This document shows positions 18,990 to 29,999 of a stretch of DNA of 32,267 nt, one piece after another. The DNA is from Chara braunii. Lineage: Eukaryota; Streptophyta; Charophyceae; Charales; Characeae. Every line of letters starts with the position of its first letter. Position 1 is the first letter of the stretch. The position numbers and the translations under genes were made by a program. The notes under the pieces are model-generated. The model was not told the origin of the DNA. It made no database searches and saw nothing but the letters and a program-made list of their open reading frames with translations. Where the stretch lies: positions 31,364 through 63,630 of the forward strand of contig BFEA01000839.1 in the NCBI GenBank assembly GCA_003427395.1, in the 5' to 3' direction.

Positions 18990-19534
18990 ACGTCTGGACC
19001 GGGATCCAGATGGTCCGACTGTCTAGGTCCAGAGGCCGTTCCGGTAGGTCAGGATTGGGGCCCCAAAAAAGGAAATCCGAAAACAAAAAATCAGCCACCT
19101 TGGACTTTTTTTGGGTCCTCGGCCGCCCCCCCAAAATAGGCCTGCTATTTTTTCGGCCGTTTCACGGCCTACCGAATGCCAACAGATCCCGCCAAGAGCT
19201 GGTCTGTCATGAACTGATTTGAAGTGCTTTGTGAGCCTTTTTGGACGACTTTCACAGTATGAAGCTGTTAAGTTCTGAGCAGTGATAGGCAGGTGACGTG
19301 TTGTTACCTCCATGCGTGCGTAACACTGTGTACTATGTGGCAGTGTGTACCTCTAACAAGGTAAGTGTTGTTACCTACAGTTCGCATCTCAAGTGTGCTT
19401 GGTCTGCAGTGTTTTTCCTCTGTCCTAAGTGTCCTTTTAAAAGAAATTTAATTCCAATCCGAACATTTTTTGGGTCCCCCCATTTGGACAGTCCGGGTCC
19501 AGTACTGTCTGGATATATTGATCTATCCAGACGT
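18990..19534. mobile_element. Inverted-repeat element, ~545 bp
   Basis: ACGTCTGGA at 18990 is mirrored by TCCAGACGT ending 19534. The flanking ~90 bp on each side are related in inverted orientation, sharing GGTCC/GGACC-rich text and GGGGCCCCAAAAAA versus TTTTTTGGGTCCCCCC. No ORF inside. No clear target duplication, so the ends are approximate. Confidence 0.45.
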
Positions 19535-19753
19535 ATGTCTGGTTTTCTGTTTGGATCGGTCTGATGTTCGTGTCCGCGGTTACCATAATACTACAAAGAA
19601 ATTGCAAGTAGAGCCCACACTGAGATGCCGATACTTCAAATACTTGGTACTAAACAGAATTCGAACTCATTATACCAGCCGTTATGGCCGCTATGGCCGA
19701 CCATGACACAGGTAATCTCGCTACTCCTCTCCCTTTCTCTCTGAACATTCCCT

Positions 19754-19756
<3 letters not shown>
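19535..19756. other. No gene seen
   Basis: Only a short TATGGCCG repeat (19683-19700) is noticeable. Confidence 0.5.

Positions 19757-19795
<39 letters not shown>
19757..19795. repeat. (CT)n microsatellite
   Basis: Nineteen CT units in a wider pyrimidine-rich context that extends to about 19930. Confidence 0.95.
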
Positions 19796-19798
<3 letters not shown>

Positions 19799-20157
19799 TC
19801 AGAAGCTCAACCTCACTACTCGCTGTGTCTCTCCTTTTCTCTCTCACACTCCAACATTGGATTGCCCACTCTCTCTCTCCCTGAATACATTCGCCTCCTC
19901 ACTCACTCGCTCTCTCTCCTGCCTAGCTCTACAACTACGAACGCCATCTTCCTTCCCCACAACCCTAGCTATGGCGCTGATCACCCTCCTTCTCCCTCAA
20001 TCGCCTTGACTGTCCGACTCGTTGTGTCGCACAAGCACTACAGCACAACTTCCGCATCATGCGAAATGGCAAGTAACCTGAACAGGTACTGTAGCATCTA
20101 TAAATAGCAGTACTTGGTGTTCCTTTATCTGCTTTAGACAGGTAACGGCCTCTGCGG

Positions 20158-20433
20158 CCTGTCCGCTGCAATTGCTAGTTCCGGAAGTCACCTGACTTTT
20201 TCCCAGGATGCTGCTGCATAGTTGGACTTTGGGACTTTGCAGGTACCGGCCTGACTTCTACTAATCAACGACTCCTTCGACTATTGGACCCGCCGCCTGT
20301 CCATTGCAATTCGTAGTTCCGGAAGTCACCGGACTTTCCCAGGATGCTGCTGCATAATTGGACTTGGGACTTTGTGGGTACCGTCCTTACTTCTACTGAC
20401 CTACGACTCCTTCGACTATCGAACCCTACCCGA
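20158..20433. repeat. Tandem duplication, period 138 bp
   Basis: CCTGTCC at 20158 recurs at 20296. Shared blocks include AGTTCCGGAAGTCACC, CCCAGGATGCTGCTGCATA and ACGACTCCTTCGACTAT. Followed by loose ACTGGGA repeats to about 20525. No coding interpretation. Confidence 0.9.
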
Positions 20434-20554
20434 CTCCTACAGACCTCTAGGAACCGAGGGACTGGGATCTACCAGAACCGGAGGGACTGGGACCAACTGG
20501 GACTTAGGGACTGGGAACAAATGGGACACTAAGACCAGGACTCGAGACAATGAA

Positions 20555-20634
20555 CCTTTCAAAGATAAATAAAAGATGCATTTATCAACAACTACCTTTC
20601 AAAGATAAATAAAGGATGCATTTATTAACAACTA
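20555..20634. repeat. Tandem repeat 2 x 40 bp
   Basis: CCTTTCAAAGATAAATAAA at 20555 and again at 20595, nearly identical over 40 bases. Confidence 0.95.
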
Positions 20635-20860
20635 CCCACTAGACTTATTTATGCCATCTGAAACACAGGCTTCTGGAAAAATTAGAAACCACACGACTGA
20701 TAATACCAAATCCAGGAAGAATTAAAATATAGTATTATTTTGGCCACCAGAAGGGAAGAGCCTGGTAGAGCACGCCGCGGATCTCACGGTGGATAGGACT
20801 TCATCTTATTCCCTCTAAGAAAGCAGAGGTGCCTTATGTATACAATTACAGCCCTTGGGC

Positions 20861-20868
20861 CTCTCTCT

Positions 20869-20927
<59 letters not shown>

Positions 20928-21000
20928 ACATGGCGAGAGACACACTCGAGTGTTGATATTGACATGTGCTGAACTTGATGCATGGACCTCTCTTCCCCCA

Positions 21001-21070
<70 letters not shown>

Positions 21071-21091
21071 ACACACACACACANNNNNNNN

Positions 21092-21128
<37 letters not shown>
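20861..21128. repeat. Clustered dinucleotide arrays with assembly gap
   Basis: (CT)n and (GT)n at 20861-20924, (CT)n about 21006-21056, then (CA)n to 21128, interrupted by eight unknown bases at 21084-21091. Array lengths are unreliable. The long His/Thr and Arg/Glu frames across here are repeat artefacts. Confidence 0.95.
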
Positions 21129-21133
<5 letters not shown>

Positions 21134-22446
21134 ACCTCCCCCCCCCTCCTTACACACACACACATAACTGAGGGAGGACAGCTGGGGACGCATGAACCAA
21201 AGGTCTATCTAGTGAGGGCAAGAGCAACAGTGATAGTGGAAGAGAATGACAATGCACTAGTGAAGCAGGGTCAGACCGATGCAAGTCAGCACACGCTCAT
21301 GATGGAAACCAGGAGGGGAAGAGAAATGTATGCACAAACTCCTCCTTGGCAAATCATCCACAGATGATGTGAAAGAAGACAGGAGAAGTAAGAGAAATGG
21401 AGGAGGAGGAGAGCAGCTCAATCCACAGCCAATTAGTCAGCTCAGTGCTTCCACTAAATCACACCTCCAGCATCATGTCAGTCTTTCAACAGAATGTTGA
21501 CTGATCGCACCTGGAAAGTCCTTCTGGATCTCTGTACGTCGGTAGTCCACCAGAAAGTAACTCTTGCTCGATCACTCATACACACATGCAGAGTAGTGGA
21601 ACAAATTGACTGGTGAGAGAGTGTCTAAATTCCGACGTGAAGAGCTTAGCTGGAGTCACAGATCTCATAAAGTCAACCTTGAGCAGCTATTGCCACCGTG
21701 GTGCTCTCCTGGCAAACCTCTCACCTGCACCACCTACTCACTACTGGCCAGCGCCAGGGTGCCAACCAGCAGCCGGCCCAACTACACGTGAGCGGATGAG
21801 AAGTGTCCGTGGTATGTGGCAGGCAACAACCAATATCATGTAGGCCCAACTCCCAGACTGAGGCCTGCATGACCGGCCACCTTTTTTTTTTGAAACTACA
21901 GTTACTACACTGTTCTTCTCTCAAATTCTTTTTGCCTTTCACTACCTTCCTACCACTAGTCCTAAGACTATATAGAGGGGACCCCTGCAAGCATAGGGCC
22001 TCCCAAACGATGTAAATCATGTTGCCCCCTGCCCCAACAGCGGTAGTCAGGTGGTGGTCCGGCTAACGCAAAGACCGAGCATTTTGCCAGTAGCTGCGCC
22101 AAGTAGTCTGGAATGCCATCAAATATGAATGCAGAATAAAAAAGAGTGCACACCCACAGCAAGCAACAAGAAAATGAAAATGAAAAAAAAATGGAGCATC
22201 GAAGTCTGTGTGTGCCTGGTCATGGGCAAGGGCTGCAAGCCCCAGAAAAAAGTAAAGGGGTTGGCCCATGGTCAGCCCGGCATGGCCTGCGAAACAGGCC
22301 TACAGGGTTCCAACATGGCACACAGACACACACACAAGGAGGAGCAACACAAGTAGAACTTCAAGGTAGCTTACCTGGAAGAACCGTGACGGCAGGGAAG
22401 GGCTATTGGTCCAACAATGAGCAAGCTGAACCGCATATGTCCCCTT
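21129..22446. other. No gene seen
   Basis: Several short ORFs on both strands lack domains, good start contexts or codon-like conservation. A short T-run at 21882-21890 is the only simple repeat. I cannot support any feature here. Confidence 0.45.
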
Positions 22447-22811
22447 CTTAAAAGGCACTCAGCTATCCTGCAACTCCCACAGGCATGGGTTTTGGGGAAC
22501 TTTTGGCACTTCACTGCAGATGCCCCCTTCTTAAACCACTCCGAGCCTTTTTTTTCCCGACAAGGATTTCCCGTGCGTGGCATTGCATGCCAAAAAAAGC
22601 GAACCAGTGCAGGTGCTTTTCCTTTTCCCCTATTGGCTGGTCCCGCCAGCCATTTTGTGTCCAGTTGCACAGACAGTTCATCGAAAAGATCTTGGTGGTA
22701 TACCAAGTGCCCAGAATCCCAACCTGTCAGAAGCCTTTGCGTCAAATGGCGTGTGAAAGGTACCGGTGATTTAAAAGCCCCTCAGCTATCCTTTAACTCC
22801 TACTGGCATTA
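22447..22811. repeat. Direct repeat flanking a TTAA element
   Basis: A ~40-bp block (TTAAAAGGCACTCAGCTATCC near 22448) recurs in diverged form at 22771 (TTAAAAGCCCCTCAGCTATCC) through AACTCC and GGCAT. The TTAA-flanked MITE at 22531-22774 lies between the copies. Confidence 0.7.
22531..22774. mobile_element. TTAA-flanked MITE, copy B (diverged)
   Basis: TTAA (22531-22534) then ACCACTCCGAGCCTTT; at the far end AAAGGTACCGGTGAT then TTAA (22771-22774). The inner TGGCTGGTCCCGCCAGCCA hairpin (about 22634-22652) corresponds to the GCTGGCGGCGCCAGC centre of the copy at 25583, which supports one family despite imperfect terminal repeats. Confidence 0.55.
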
Positions 22812-23727
22812 AGCAGCAGTGCCCTTGTGGCCAACCAGAAAGCTGACACCTGTTGAAGGTAAACAACTCATATACCTACACACAGTAATCCCACAGGCCA
22901 AGGTGCGTGGCATCGGGAGCAACAGGTACCACATGGTAGCATGCAGATCTTTTGTCGTTGTCCTCCTACTCCGCTTTTGATGGTGCCATACACATGGCTA
23001 TACTACCATCAGCCTGGCCAACATAATGACAGACCAGTTTTCTGTCTTTTTTTTCCCCACTTATCTCACCGGCCACTTGCTGCATTGTGGACTCGCAGAA
23101 CCTCCCCCCAGCGTTGTCTCCCTTATAGCTACACTAGCACGAACCGGATCCAAATGAACTCCAGGTTCATGCTTATTCATTATGAGAATCTCTGGCAATT
23201 AATGTTGTTGTTGTCCTCCCACCACCTCCTATGGTCTCTGCAACAACATTAATGGTCAGTGATTTCAACTTGTGAAACTTCCATTCCTTGTAGTGTCTTT
23301 TTTTTTTCTTTTCCCCTATTTCCCTGTTAAGTTGTTAATTTGTCATCGGTATACCTGTTTGTGTTCTACATGAACATTGTTTCCTTGATTGAAAACACCA
23401 CAAGTTTCACAAGAGATGTGAGAACTATTCATCTCCCTGATCTGAAATGCTTAGATTCCTATTCTTAGAGCCCCGAAATCTTTCTGTTCCCCGCTCTCAC
23501 CCATCTTCTTGTCAATGATTCCTTTGTCGTCTCGACAGCCAGTTCTTTCCTTTCTTAAACCATTTTCAGACAATTTCTGCTCGTATCGCATCCCTTTCTT
23601 GTTGGTTCCTGATTCCTATGTGAAAAGGCGATATGCGCATAATCCTTTTTTTTCCGGATCACCTAGTGCTCTGTCCGTCTGTCCATCTCATGACTCTTTC
23701 CTCTCCCCTCCGGCATGAATAAGGGTG
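22812..23727. other. No gene seen
   Basis: Pyrimidine-rich plus strand with short T-runs. ATTAATGTTGTTG (23198) and CAACAACATTAATG (23240) form a small inverted pair. No coding or RNA feature is supported. Confidence 0.45.
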
Positions 23728-23844
23728 ACCGACACTTCCATCTTCCACTGAACATAAGGCACCCTCAACATGACAGTATCAGGCCGGAAAGACAGCTTAC
23801 ATACATTCATGATGAGGGTGCGTTGTTTTCGGGGGAAGACGGTG
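23728..23844. mobile_element. MITE, subfamily 2, diverged copy
   Basis: The right arm GAGGGTGCGTTGTTTTCGGG leads into GGAAGACGGT. The left arm is eroded but keeps TTCCACTGAACATAAGGCAC and CACCCTCA. It shares the GGGGGAAGACGGT terminus with the copy at 28002. Confidence 0.6.
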
Positions 23845-23973
23845 GGACTATGGTAGTCGAATGTGCATCAAAATAATCATTTGTAGCAGTGGCCCTAAGC
23901 CCTAACTGCATGCCTTGCTTCCAATGATTACCATCATTCCTTTTGGCTTCTACCCATGCAAATGCACACAGTA

Positions 23974-23974
<1 letters not shown>

Positions 23975-24015
<41 letters not shown>
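23975..24015. repeat. (CA)n microsatellite
   Basis: About twenty CA units. The Thr/His frame through it is an artefact. Confidence 0.95.
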
Positions 24016-24017
<2 letters not shown>

Positions 24018-24212
24018 GAAAAAGGACAACTCTGCATCGCCTTCTTATCTGTCCAACAGGAACACTCTTTGCTTCAAGCTATCATAGAATTTCGATCGTT
24101 TTCAATTCTCCCACTCCCTTTTTGTTTGAACTAGAAACTGCAACAGACCAGCATTTGCAGTACTGTAAGTGTGAGACATCTAGAACATGTGTTTCACGAT
24201 GCCTCCATAGAA

Positions 24213-24281
24213 CATGCACACTAGAACAGGTATGCCATGCACACTAGAACAGGTATGCCATGCACACTAGAACAGGTATGC
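24213..24281. repeat. Tandem repeat 3 x 23 bp
   Basis: CATGCACACTAGAACAGGTA units begin at 24213, 24236 and 24259, effectively identical, so the expansion is recent. Confidence 0.95.
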
Positions 24282-24470
24282 ACGACTGCACTGCAACCTG
24301 TGCACTTATGCCCCCTCCCTGACAGTTCGTCCCTCAATTTTCGCATATAATTGGCGAACGACATTTATTCCTTATTGTAAGAGGGACGCTGGACCCATTT
24401 TCGACCCATGTAGACCATAATAGGGAGGGCTGCTCATACCACCCTGCCTACTATGGCCTACAGAGTCTTT

Positions 24471-24471
<1 letters not shown>

Positions 24472-24505
<34 letters not shown>
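24472..24505 (+). repeat. Poly(A) run, 34 bases
   Basis: Long A homopolymer that may be the 3' tail of a plus-strand retroposed sequence, but I see no recognisable body upstream. The following 24506-25070 has no supported gene. Confidence 0.9.
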
Positions 24506-24507
<2 letters not shown>

Positions 24508-25070
24508 CATTAGGCTGCCCTGAGCAGCTCCAAAGCTTAGTCTGTCAGACACCCTGAGGCATTTCTATTTTTCGCTTTCTCTCTCCCACTTGAGTGGAAT
24601 TGACTGACTGGTCGACTACCTTCCTTGAAAGCCAGCAGGCCATCATCATGCACTAAAGTGAGAAGCTGTGAGCAACTGCAGGCTTCTGGAAGGACCAGAG
24701 GATGCAGACGCTCCAGCTCCTCTTTCACAGAGCACAATCGATGTGATAGTGTTGAGCTGTATTCAATTCCGGCTGCATCCTATCCATTATCCTTCAGGAG
24801 AGTTGGTCAGGACTCTGGAGTGGTGGCAATAGAAAACAGTCAAGAACACATCAAACCGTGGCCATTCTGCTTACTGCAGAGCCCACTCGTCGACTGCTAC
24901 CCCCCTGAGATGGCAATTTTTCTGTTTCCCTGAAGGGTATTCCACAACCCTCGTGGAGATGTTCCATCGGGAAATGCAGAGGACTTGGAAAAGGCGCAAC
25001 GAAACACTACGCTGAACTGACACAATCGGAGACACAATCGGAGACATGCAGACAACGCATGTGCACACAG

Positions 25071-25162
<92 letters not shown>
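25071..25162. repeat. (AC)n-(AG)n compound microsatellite
   Basis: A short AC run grades into about 41 AG units. Confidence 0.97.
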
Positions 25163-25164
<2 letters not shown>

Positions 25165-25202
25165 GGAGAGAGGTTTGGGCTGTCGACAACCATTGTCGGC
25201 AA

Positions 25203-25377
25203 AAAGGCAGATCAATCACAGTTTTTCTCGATTGGAATAATTGTCTGAATCTGGACGTGTTCCACACAGAAATGCAGAAAGGCAGATCAATCACAGTTTT
25301 TCTCGATTGGAATAATTGTCTGAATCTGGACGTGTTCCACACAGAAATGCAGAAAGGCAGATCAATCACAGTTTTTT
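25203..25377. repeat. Tandem repeat, period 75 bp, 2.3 copies
   Basis: AAAGGCAGATCAATCACAG begins at 25203, 25278 and 25353. The first two units are virtually identical over 75 bp and the third is cut off after about 25 bases. The unit is divisible by three, so the frames stay open, but the peptide has no recognised domain. Confidence 0.95.
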
Positions 25378-25391
25378 GCACCTCTCCTCAA

Positions 25392-25424
25392 ACACGTCCA
25401 GATTCAGACACTTTTTCCAATCAT
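25392..25424. repeat. Inverted partial copy of the 75-bp unit
   Basis: ACACGTCCAGATTCAGACA followed by TTCCAATC is the reverse complement of the GATTGGAA and TGTCTGAATCTGGACGTGT stretches inside the 75-bp units, missing a few bases. Unit and inverted copy could pair as a hairpin. Confidence 0.85.
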
Positions 25425-25582
25425 TTTTGAATTTTCCCATGGGATCTCGCCCTTAGTAAGGATGGGAGATGCTTGTATCACTCTCCTTACTCACTCTCTC
25501 ACAAGGTCTTAAAAAAAATAAAAAAAATAAAGAAATAAAAATAAAACAAACAAACAAGCAAACATGTTGCCGAGTCCTCATT

Positions 25583-25778
25583 TTAAACCGCCAGTACCTT
25601 TCCCCCGTGAAAACAAATGTGCGGCCGTATGTGGCCACATCTTTCAGGGTCGGGGTACCAGAGCGAAATGGCTGGCGGCGCCAGCCAAAATGAGGCCCGT
25701 GCCTGTTCATTTTTTTTCTGGTGCGCAGGGCATTTTCAGGCTCAGCTTCAAAGGCTGGGCAAGGTACTGGTGCTTTAA
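25583..25778. mobile_element. TTAA-flanked MITE, copy C
   Basis: TTAA (25583-25586) then ACCGCCAGTACCTT; at the other end AAGGTACTGGTGCT then TTAA (25775-25778). Central perfect hairpin GCTGGCGGCGCCAGC. 196 bp, no coding capacity. Terminal repeats differ from copy A by a few bases. Confidence 0.75.
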
Positions 25779-26878
25779 ACCACAAAGAAGCCATATGGAT
25801 CTGCATGGTGGACAGGAAATAGTGGCTTTTGTAGGCTGGAGAAGATGCTTGTTAATGTAATCTTTTTTAGGAACTCCATCTCTCTCCCATACTCTCCCTT
25901 CCTCTTTTTATGCCTCTTCTCTCGACTAGATTATTATGAGGGCACGGGTGCCCAGGCCAAAAGCAAAGGGAGGCAAGTGATGAATGAGCAGCAGTTATAA
26001 CATGCAGGTACATGGTAGCCTTAGGGCATATTTTGGCTGTACATGAATAGAATCATGGCCAGATTCATTCAGGAAAGTCGGAGTGAGGGTATATATAATA
26101 TATACCCTTACCTTAGGCTGTACGTACACTAGGGATTCTTGGTCTGACTGTGTGCAATCACTGCCAGAAAAGGCTTGGGCGAGGGCAAGTGTGAGTACAC
26201 TGAGCAGGCAATTGCAAGGCCAGCGGGTCAGAGAGTGAAGGAAAAAGGAAAAATCAGGTCCGAGTGAGGTTTTTTTTTTGGTGTTAGGCAGCTCCGGTGA
26301 AGGAGCAAAACTTTGAAACAAACTCAGCTAGGCTGGGTTAACACGCGAAAAAAAAAATTACAGGGACGAGGGCAGGTGTGAGTAAATAAATGCAGGTTCG
26401 AAGGGTCTAGGTAGAGGAGAGCGAAAAAAAACACTCACGTTTGAAGTGAAGAGAGAGTGTGAAGGATATTGAGATTCCTAGTGTTGTCATCGAACAGTTA
26501 TTCATTATGTTCCGGTCAAAAAATTCTTTTCTGGTGTTCGCATGCATCATCGTTTGCTGCTTCCATTCTTAGTCTTCCAGCTCAAATATACCTCAACCAT
26601 TTTCTTATGGTGCAACCCAAATTACCCAACCAATCAAAGTATAAGCCCATGTCAAATTTTCATTGCTCTATTTCATTTGGACATCCATTGAGCACATTCT
26701 GCTTTCGAGGCCACATCTCGCAGCCAGCTGGTTTACTTCATCATTATTTTGAAGTTCATTTTATTAAATTATGCCACGTTTCGAAAAATCGCGGAACAAG
26801 CTGAACGACTGACTCGTAAAAGTCTACGTCTTTTTTTTTTTTTTAATGAACAGGTATTGCAAATTGTGATCGTGTGCC
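25779..26878. other. No gene seen
   Basis: A 21-bp near-TA palindrome, GGGTATATATA with its mirror, lies at 26087-26107. Short ORFs either side are unrecognised. Confidence 0.45.
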
Positions 26879-26959
26879 GATGGAACACCAGGAAACAGTC
26901 ATTCAACTGTTTTTCAACAACATGAATATGCGTGGGGTATAGCCGGTCACACCTAGTCA

Positions 26960-26990
<31 letters not shown>

Positions 26991-27285
26991 GTGAAGACAC
27001 AAAAGCCTTATCTAGTCTGGGGCGCGGCAGTCCGGTTGCTTATCACCGCTTTTTGCCTAGTCTACCGAAGCAATTCCACATTCATGTGTTATTGAATACG
27101 ATACATAACCCAAAAACATGTCCCTCGCCAATGGAACACCAGGAAACAGTCATTCGACAACATGAATATGTGGGGGGAACTATTCGCTAGCTGCTCACAC
27201 CTACACACCTTTTGCCTAGTCCACTGAAGCAATTCTACCTACAAGCTGTTGAAAACGATACAGAATCCAAAAACATGTCCCTAAC
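26879..27285. repeat. Interleaved diverged direct repeats
   Basis: TGGAACACCAGGAAACAGTC occurs near 26881 and 27132; TTTTGCCTAGTC occurs at 27051 and 27210 with similar following text (GAAGCAATTC, ACGATACA, CCAAAAACATGTCCCT). A 29-base T run (26962-26990) sits in the first copy. It looks like a nested or rearranged duplication. Confidence 0.75.
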
Positions 27286-28001
27286 CATCTTCTTGTACTC
27301 CAATTTCCTTGTCAGACGTATTTCTCGTGTTCAAACTTCAAATAGAGTTATGATTAACCACTTTGCTTACATGAAAAGCAATATGCCTATTGATTTTGGA
27401 AATTCCCTATTCAGAGTATTCACACAAAAAGAATTTGGCATCTTCAAGATTCTTCATTACATCTCCCCGAAGGTAGTCCAACATCCCCAATCACTTTGCT
27501 TTTTGCGAGTATTATTCTTGCTCTTGTGACGAGTTCTTTGCGGGACCACATCATTTGACATGACAAAAATAACACACTTCTGATGTATAAAAAGAAACAC
27601 CTTTATAATTGTCTCAAGACGCACGATACCTCAGATTTATGCCATGGCATACTTTATGGCAAGCACAAATAATTCCTCTACTTTTCTTGGTTCTTAACTT
27701 CTTATTGTTGTACATAATACATGTACTATGGAATGTATAATTTGAATTAATGTCTACCGACCTTAATTTCTAAAAAGCACGTCTCAAAATGACATATAAT
27801 AATATAACCCATACAATCACACGTTCCCTCATCTTTACGCCTTGCATTATGGCAAGAGTTTAATTATTCCACAAATAACCTCTCTACTTACCTTGGTTCT
27901 TATGACCTTACATTTATTACATAATAATATAATGTACGTTTTGCAACCTTTCATTTATTTCTTGTATGCTCCTCTTCTTACCCAAGGTGTTTTATGTAGT
28001 G
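27286..28001. other. AT-rich gene-poor stretch
   Basis: Two weakly similar halves (27630-27745 and 27830-27950) share TTATGGCAAG and CTTGGTTCTTA blocks. The plus-strand ORF at 27272-27529 has no recognisable domain. Confidence 0.4.
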
Positions 28002-28112
28002 CTATCGTCTTCCCCCGAACATAACGCACCCTAAAAATGAATGCATACAAGATATATTTACGGCCAGATACAGCCAAAATGAGGGTGCGCTGTGTTCGGG
28101 GGAAGACGGTAG
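28002..28112. mobile_element. TA-flanked palindromic MITE, subfamily 2
   Basis: 111 bp: CTATCGTCTTCCCCCGAACA to TGTTCGGGGGAAGACGGTAG, inner arms GCACCCT/AGGGTGCG. It shares the terminal CGTCTTC with subfamily 1 but has a different arm sequence. Confidence 0.8.
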
Positions 28113-28819
28113 TACTTAGGGTCCTTGTGGGAATATTAGTTTCTAGAATAAATATTGCTCTATTTTCAATTTGTGCGTAACATTGATCGAGGCATTCCTT
28201 TCGATTAGCAAAGTAGACAACAAACCCCCTACTCATCTTTTATTAACTTTCATTTCCCAGTCCAGATTTCTCCTTCAGTGTAAATTATTTCCTTATCTGA
28301 CTCTGAAATTTCCAAGTTGCAGGTACCCTGGACCCGTTTTCCGGCAGGTGTATCGGAGTCACCGGCGAAACAGATAGGAGTGGATGCTCTTATCACCACT
28401 CTTCGTTGTAGTAGCTGGTGGGTAAAAAAAAAAAATCCTTTTTCTTTTGATATGAGTGGCAAGAGCTAAGAACTTAAAATCCTTCCTATGTCTTCCTTTC
28501 CTCCTTTTCCTTGTGGCCGCTCTTACCTTTTTATACACTTAGATATAATGTGCAACTTCTAGTTGTTTGATATTCAGACGATGTGATGTCTCTAGCGAAA
28601 CTGCTCAATATGGGAATACAATTTTTTTCATTACTTTCTCCCGATCTTCTTAGATGCCACGCCTGATTTTCGTGCTTGTATTTTATTACTGATCGATGTT
28701 GTCTTCATCGCTGTTTGCAAAGGAGGATTGAACTGTGATGTTATCCGTGATCGGATGTTGATTTTTTCACTACGTATCTTGATTGTCATTAGACGCTTCA
28801 TTGTCCGTCTTCAGGATAG
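28113..28819. other. No gene seen
   Basis: Mostly A/T-rich sequence with a short A-run at 28424-28434. No supported feature. Confidence 0.45.
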
Positions 28820-29351
28820 CTATCTTGTGCTGTAAGTGCTACAGGGCTTCATGCCATTTATATCATCGTTCGTGCTATATAGTTCCTCTTCTGATCTAGC
28901 GATTGCCATCCTTTCTCCGTTAATGTTTTTTGTAGTCTTGAAGGAGTCATTTCCCTTGCGATGCGGTAGTGGCTTATCTACCATCAATATCATCGGATGA
29001 TTCAAATATAACTTTTCCTCCTCCTCCCCTTCATCCACCCAAGTGACCTTTGGGGTCTCCTTGCTTTGTTCCATATGCGCTGTCCCGATGGCTTCCACTA
29101 GTTTTGTAAGCTTCTCAACACTTTTCTCCAACCTATAGAGTCCCCTCTCAATCGCACATTCCTCGTCCTCAACTCCACATCGAGTCGGACTCTATCCAAT
29201 GTGATCTCCTCCACCCTTTCTTTCGCAATCGTGAGGTGAAAGTTTCGGAAGAAGTTTCAATAGAAGTTTCGGCAGAAGCTTGGGTAGATGAAGATTGCCT
29301 AGTTATTGGAAGATTTGTAATCCTGGTGATCTTTCCCAAGATCTGCGGCAA
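28820..29351 (-). pseudogene. Coiled-coil, possibly gag-like fragment (frameshifted)
   Basis: The minus-strand frame 29131-28820 reads EKSVEKLTKLVEAIGTAHME followed by an acidic EEEE segment. A neighbouring frame upstream (about 29240-29110) carries a heptad-like stretch (ERVEEITLDRVRLDVEL) that would continue into it after one frameshift. Before that is a Ser/Thr-rich segment (29351-29235). A coiled coil followed by an acidic region is seen in gag-like proteins of some plant and algal retrotransposons, but there is no zinc knuckle, protease or LTR, so the identity is tentative. Confidence 0.25.
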
Positions 29352-29583
29352 TTCTCTGTCCTTCTCTCAATGGATCGCGCACTTGACCATATTGTTATCA
29401 TTATTAGTCACCGCAGTTCAGTGTACAGAAGATACTTCGTCGCCAGATGCGACTCCAACGTACGAAATTGAGAACGAAAGAAAATATGGATTACATATGA
29501 GCTCGGTCACAAGAATGTGCAAGGCCACAAAATTGTCAAGGTACCATACCAATGGACCAACTCTCTATAGTGCTAAACAGCCG

Positions 29584-29830
29584 CAGCTAATGCGAAATGG
29601 CAAATTTGTGGACCTTGGACATTCTTGTTTACCACAACTAGTGCTAAATGGCAAAGATTCAAAAACAACTAGTGCTAAATGGCAAAGATTCAAAAACAGC
29701 TAGTGCTAAATGGCAAAGATTCAAAAACAGCTAGTGCTAAATGGCAAAGATTCAAAATCAGCTAGTGCTAAATGGCAAATTTGTGGCCTTGGACATTCTT
29801 GTTTACCGCGGCTAGTGCTAAATGGCAAAA
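29584..29830. repeat. 31-bp tandem repeat inside a higher-order ~175-bp repeat
   Basis: CTAGTGCTAAATGGCAAAGA begins at 29638, 29669, 29700, 29731 and 29762, exactly 31 bp apart. A longer block (AATGGCAAATTTGTGG ... TTGGACATTCTTGTTTACC) occurs before (about 29595-29633) and after (29770-29808) the array at ~175-bp spacing. Confidence 0.92.
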
Positions 29831-29911
29831 AATTCAAACAAAATGGCCAAAAACCAGAGATTTACCTTACACCACTTTCCTTAATATTTACATTACACCA
29901 CTTTATCCTTT

Positions 29912-29934
29912 AAGGTAAATAAGTTATTTACCTT
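29912..29934. repeat. 23-bp palindrome AAGGTAAATAA-G-TTATTTACCTT
   Basis: Perfect arms of 11 bases around one G, followed by further GTTATTTACCTT copies to 29990 and two TTACACCACTT repeats around it. Confidence 0.9.
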
Positions 29935-29999
29935 CAAGGCAAATAAGTTATTTACCTTTCAGGCTTACACCACTTATCCTTATTTACCTTAGTCAGTAG

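Noticed and set aside
20784-21367. ORFs rich in His/Thr, Cys/Val or Arg/Glu
   Set aside because: They run through dinucleotide arrays and across the unknown bases.
29638-29800. CRISPR-like regularly spaced repeats
   Set aside because: Units are contiguous 31-bp tandem copies with no unique spacers, and the genome is eukaryotic.
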